From Oreohelix idahoensis (lineage: Eukaryota; Mollusca; Gastropoda; Stylommatophora; Oreohelicidae), in the NCBI GenBank assembly GCA_024509875.1, contig JAMPIV010005834.1:275945-339944 (forward strand): a stretch of DNA of 64,000 bases. Direction: 5' to 3'. Positions 60,917-64,000 of this stretch are shown here, piece by piece; within the stretch, counting starts at the first letter, position 1, and every line of letters starts with the position of its first letter. The notes beneath the pieces are model-generated. The model did not search any database and had not been told where the DNA came from. It worked only from the letters and a program-made list of their open reading frames with translations. Position numbers and translations under genes: made by a program.

Positions 60917-63900
60917 TAACTGACTATGGGAATGCGCCCCTGAGGTGACAGCCTTCAGCCATAACTGACTATGGGAATGCGCCCCTGAGGTGACAGCCTT
61001 CCGCCATAACTGACTATAGGAATGCGCACCTGAGGTGATAGCCTTCAGCCATAACTGACTATGGGAATGCGCACCTGAGGTGACAACCTTCAGCCATAAC
61101 TGACTTTAGGAATGCGCACCTGAGGTGACTGCCTTCAGTCATAACTGACTATGGGAATGCGCCCCTGAGGTGACAGCCTTCAGTCCTCACAGACTCTGGG
61201 AATGCGCCCCTGACTTGACAGCCTTCAGTCATAACTGACTATGGGAATGCGCCCATGAGGTCCTTCATTCATAACTGACTATGGGAATGCGCCCATGAGG
61301 TCCTTCATTCATAACTGACTATGGGAATGCGCCCATGAGGTCCTTCATTCATAACTGACTATGGGAATGCGCCCATGAGGTCCTTCATTCATAACTGACT
61401 ATGGGAATGCGCCCCTGAGGTGACAGCCTTCAATCATAACTGACTATGGGAATGTACCCTGAGGTGACAGCCTTCAATCATAACTGACTATGGGAATGTA
61501 CCCTGAGGTGACAGCCTTCAATCATAACTGACTATGGGAATGTACCCTGAGGTGACAGCCTTCAATCATAACTGACTATGGGAATGTGCCCCTGAGGTGA
61601 CAGCCTTCAATCATAACTGACTATGGGAAAGCGTTTCTGAGGTGACAGCCTTCAATCATAACTGACTATGGGAATGCGCCCCTGAGGTGACAGCCTTCAA
61701 TCATAACTGACTATGGGAATGCGCCCCTGAGGTGCCAGCATTCAGTCATAACTGACTATGGGAATGCGCCCATGATGTGACAGCCTTCAGTCATAACTGA
61801 CTATGGGAATGCACCCCTGAGGTGACAGCCTTCAGTCATAACTGACTATGGGAATGCGCCCATGAGGTGACAGCCTTCAGTCATAACTGACTATGGGAAT
61901 GCGCCCCTGAGGTGACAGCCTTCAGCCATAACTGACTATGGGAATGCGCCCCTGAGGTGACAGCCTTCAGTCATAACTGACTATGGGAATGCGCCCATGA
62001 TGTGACAGCCTTCAGTCATAACTGACTATGGGAATGCGCCCCTGAGGTGACAGCCTTCAGTCATAACTGACTATGGGAATGCGCCCATGAGGTGACAGCC
62101 TTCAGTCATAACTGACTATGGGAATGCGCCCATGAGGTGATAGCCTTCAGTCATAACTGACTATGGGAATGCGCCCCTGAGGTGACAGCCTTCAGCCATA
62201 ACTGACTATGGGAATGCGCCCCTGAGGTGACAGCCTTCAGTCATAACTGACTATGGGAATGCGCCCATGATGTGACAGCCTTCAGTCATAACTGACTATG
62301 GGAATGCGCCCCTGAGGGGACAGCCTTCAGTCATAACTGACTATGGGAATGCGCCCATGAGGTGACAGCCTTCAGTCATAACTGACTATGGGAATGCGCC
62401 CCTGAGGTGACAGCCTTCAGCCATAACTGACTATGGGAATGCGCCCCTGAGGTGACAGCCTTCAGTCATAACTGACTATGGGAATGCGCCCATGATGTGA
62501 CAGCCTTCAGTCATAACTGACTATGGGAATGCGCCCCTGAGGTGACAGCCTTCAGTCATAACTGACTATGGGAATGCGCCCATGAGGTGACAGCCTTCAG
62601 TCATAACTGACTATGGGAATGCGCCCATGAGGTGACAGCCTTCAGTCATAACTGACTATGGGAATGCGCCCATGAGGTGACAGCCTTCAGCCATAACTGA
62701 CTATGGGAATGCGCCCATGAGGTGACAGCCTTCAGTCATAACTGACTATGGGAATGCGCCCATGAGGTGACAGCCTTCAGTCATAACTGACTATGGGAAT
62801 GCGCCCATGAGGTGACAGCCTTCAGTCATAACTGACTATGGGAATGCGCCCATGAGGTGACAGCCTTCAGTCATAACTGACTATGGGAATGCGCCCATGA
62901 GGTGACAGCCTTCAGCCATAACTGACTATGGGAATGCGCCCATGAGGTGACAGCCTTCAGCCATAACTGACTATGGGAATGCGCCCATGAGGTGACAGCC
63001 TTCAGCCATAACTGACTATGGGAATGCGCCCATGAGGTGACAGCCTTCAGCCATAACTGACTATGGGAATGCGCCCATGAGGTGACAGCCTTCAGTCATA
63101 ACTGACTATGGGAATGCGCCCATGAGGTGACAGCCTTCAGTCATAACTGACTATGGGAATGCGCCCATGAGGTGACAGCCTTCAGCCATAACTGACTATG
63201 GGAATGCGCCCATGAGGTGACAGCCTTCAGCCATAACTGACTATGGGAATGCGCCCATGAGGTGACAGCCTTCAGCCATAACTGACTATGGGAATGCGCC
63301 CATGAGGTGACAGCCTTCAGTCATAACTGACTATGGGAATGCGCCCATGAGGTGACAGCCTTCAGTCATAACTGACTATGGGAATGCGCCCATGAGGTGA
63401 CAGCCTTCAGTCATAACTGACTATGGGAATGCGCCCATGAGGTGACAGCCTTCAGCCATAACTGACTATGGGAATGCGCCCATGAGGTGACAGCCTTCAG
63501 CCATAACTGACTATGGGAATGCGTCCCTGAGGTTCAGTCATAACTGACTATGGGAATGCGTACCTGAGGTTCAGTCATAACTGACTATGGGAATGCGTCC
63601 CTGAGGTTCAGTCATAACTGACTATGGGAATGCGCCCATGAGGTGACACCCATGAGGTGACAGCCTTCAGTCATAACTGACTATGGGAATGCGCCCATGA
63701 GGTGACAGCCTTCAGTCATAACTGACTATGGGAATGCGCCCCTGAGGTGACAGCCTTCAGCCATAACTGACTATGGGAATGCGCCCCTGAGGTGCCAGCA
63801 TTCAGTCATAACTGACTATGGGAATGCGCCCATGATGTGACAGCCTTCAGTCATAACTGACTATGGGAATGCACCCCTGAGGTGACAGCCTTCAATCATA

Positions 63901-64000
63901 ACTGACTATGGCGCCAATGCGCCCATGGAGGTGACAGCCCTTCAGTCCATAAAACTGACTATGGGAATGCGCCCATGAGGTGACAGCCTTCAGCCATAAC
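60917..64000. repeat. 45-bp satellite, at least 65 copies, runs off the window
   Basis: The 45-bp unit contains cataactgactatgggaatg, then cgcccatgaggtgacagcct and tcagt. A shorter unit (about 36 bp, ccatgaggtccttcattc) occurs at 61250-61400. Marker variants recur at 225 or 270 bp, that is every five or six units, showing higher-order structure. Non-coding; the far edge is not in the window. Confidence 0.97.

Overview
The window is metazoan nuclear DNA, AT-rich and made almost wholly of transposable elements and tandem repeats. I found no host gene I would defend, no rRNA and no functional tRNA gene. The mixture (tRNA-derived SINEs, several endonuclease/RT-type LINEs, ZMYM/SCAN-type hAT elements, a mariner, Ty3/gypsy elements, large minisatellites) suggests a marine invertebrate, plausibly a mollusc; that is inference. 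Family labels (LINE-X, SINE-A, G1 and so on) are mine. Nearly every mobile element was bounded by target-site duplications (TSDs) read directly from the sequence.

1-25 kb: a hAT MITE (775-1222), LINE pieces (2690-4494, 5430-6700, the latter split by a solo LTR), a broken but complete mariner (11863-13204), a hAT carrying a nested SINE (15420-16360), a 185-bp hAT MITE (16793-16977), a 2-kb minisatellite (17340-19350), a 1-kb palindromic element (19730-20738), a full-length tRNA-derived SINE inside a TA microsatellite (21947-22225), and LINE-X pieces with SINE-B copies (22985-25095).

25-33 kb: a decayed minus-strand Ty3/gypsy element, G1 (26457-32560), sits inside a roughly 70-bp satellite and is cut by two solo LTRs of one family, each with its own 5-bp TSD. 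33-45 kb: SINE-C and LINE-X pieces; an RNase-H-bearing LINE (34580-38600) cut by a hAT (34607-35352) and by a solo LTR (35649-38102); then LINE-X copies whose open reading frame has turned into minisatellites (39937-40032, 41789-44148).

45-64 kb: tandem arrays, nested SINEs (47083-47695), and a 10.2-kb hAT (48736-58970) whose transposase ORF is split by an 8.3-kb LTR retrotransposon, G2 (49541-57878); satellites then run to the window end.

Two observations stand out. First, both gypsy elements encode integrase upstream of reverse transcriptase, the reverse of the usual Ty3/gypsy order and like the Gmr1-like lineage. Second, one short stretch of the LINE-X ORF has seeded tandem arrays at five places with units of 12, 26 or about 54-61 bp, and a neighbouring stretch seeded a 37-bp array. 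These look like repeated births of minisatellites at a fixed position within a LINE.
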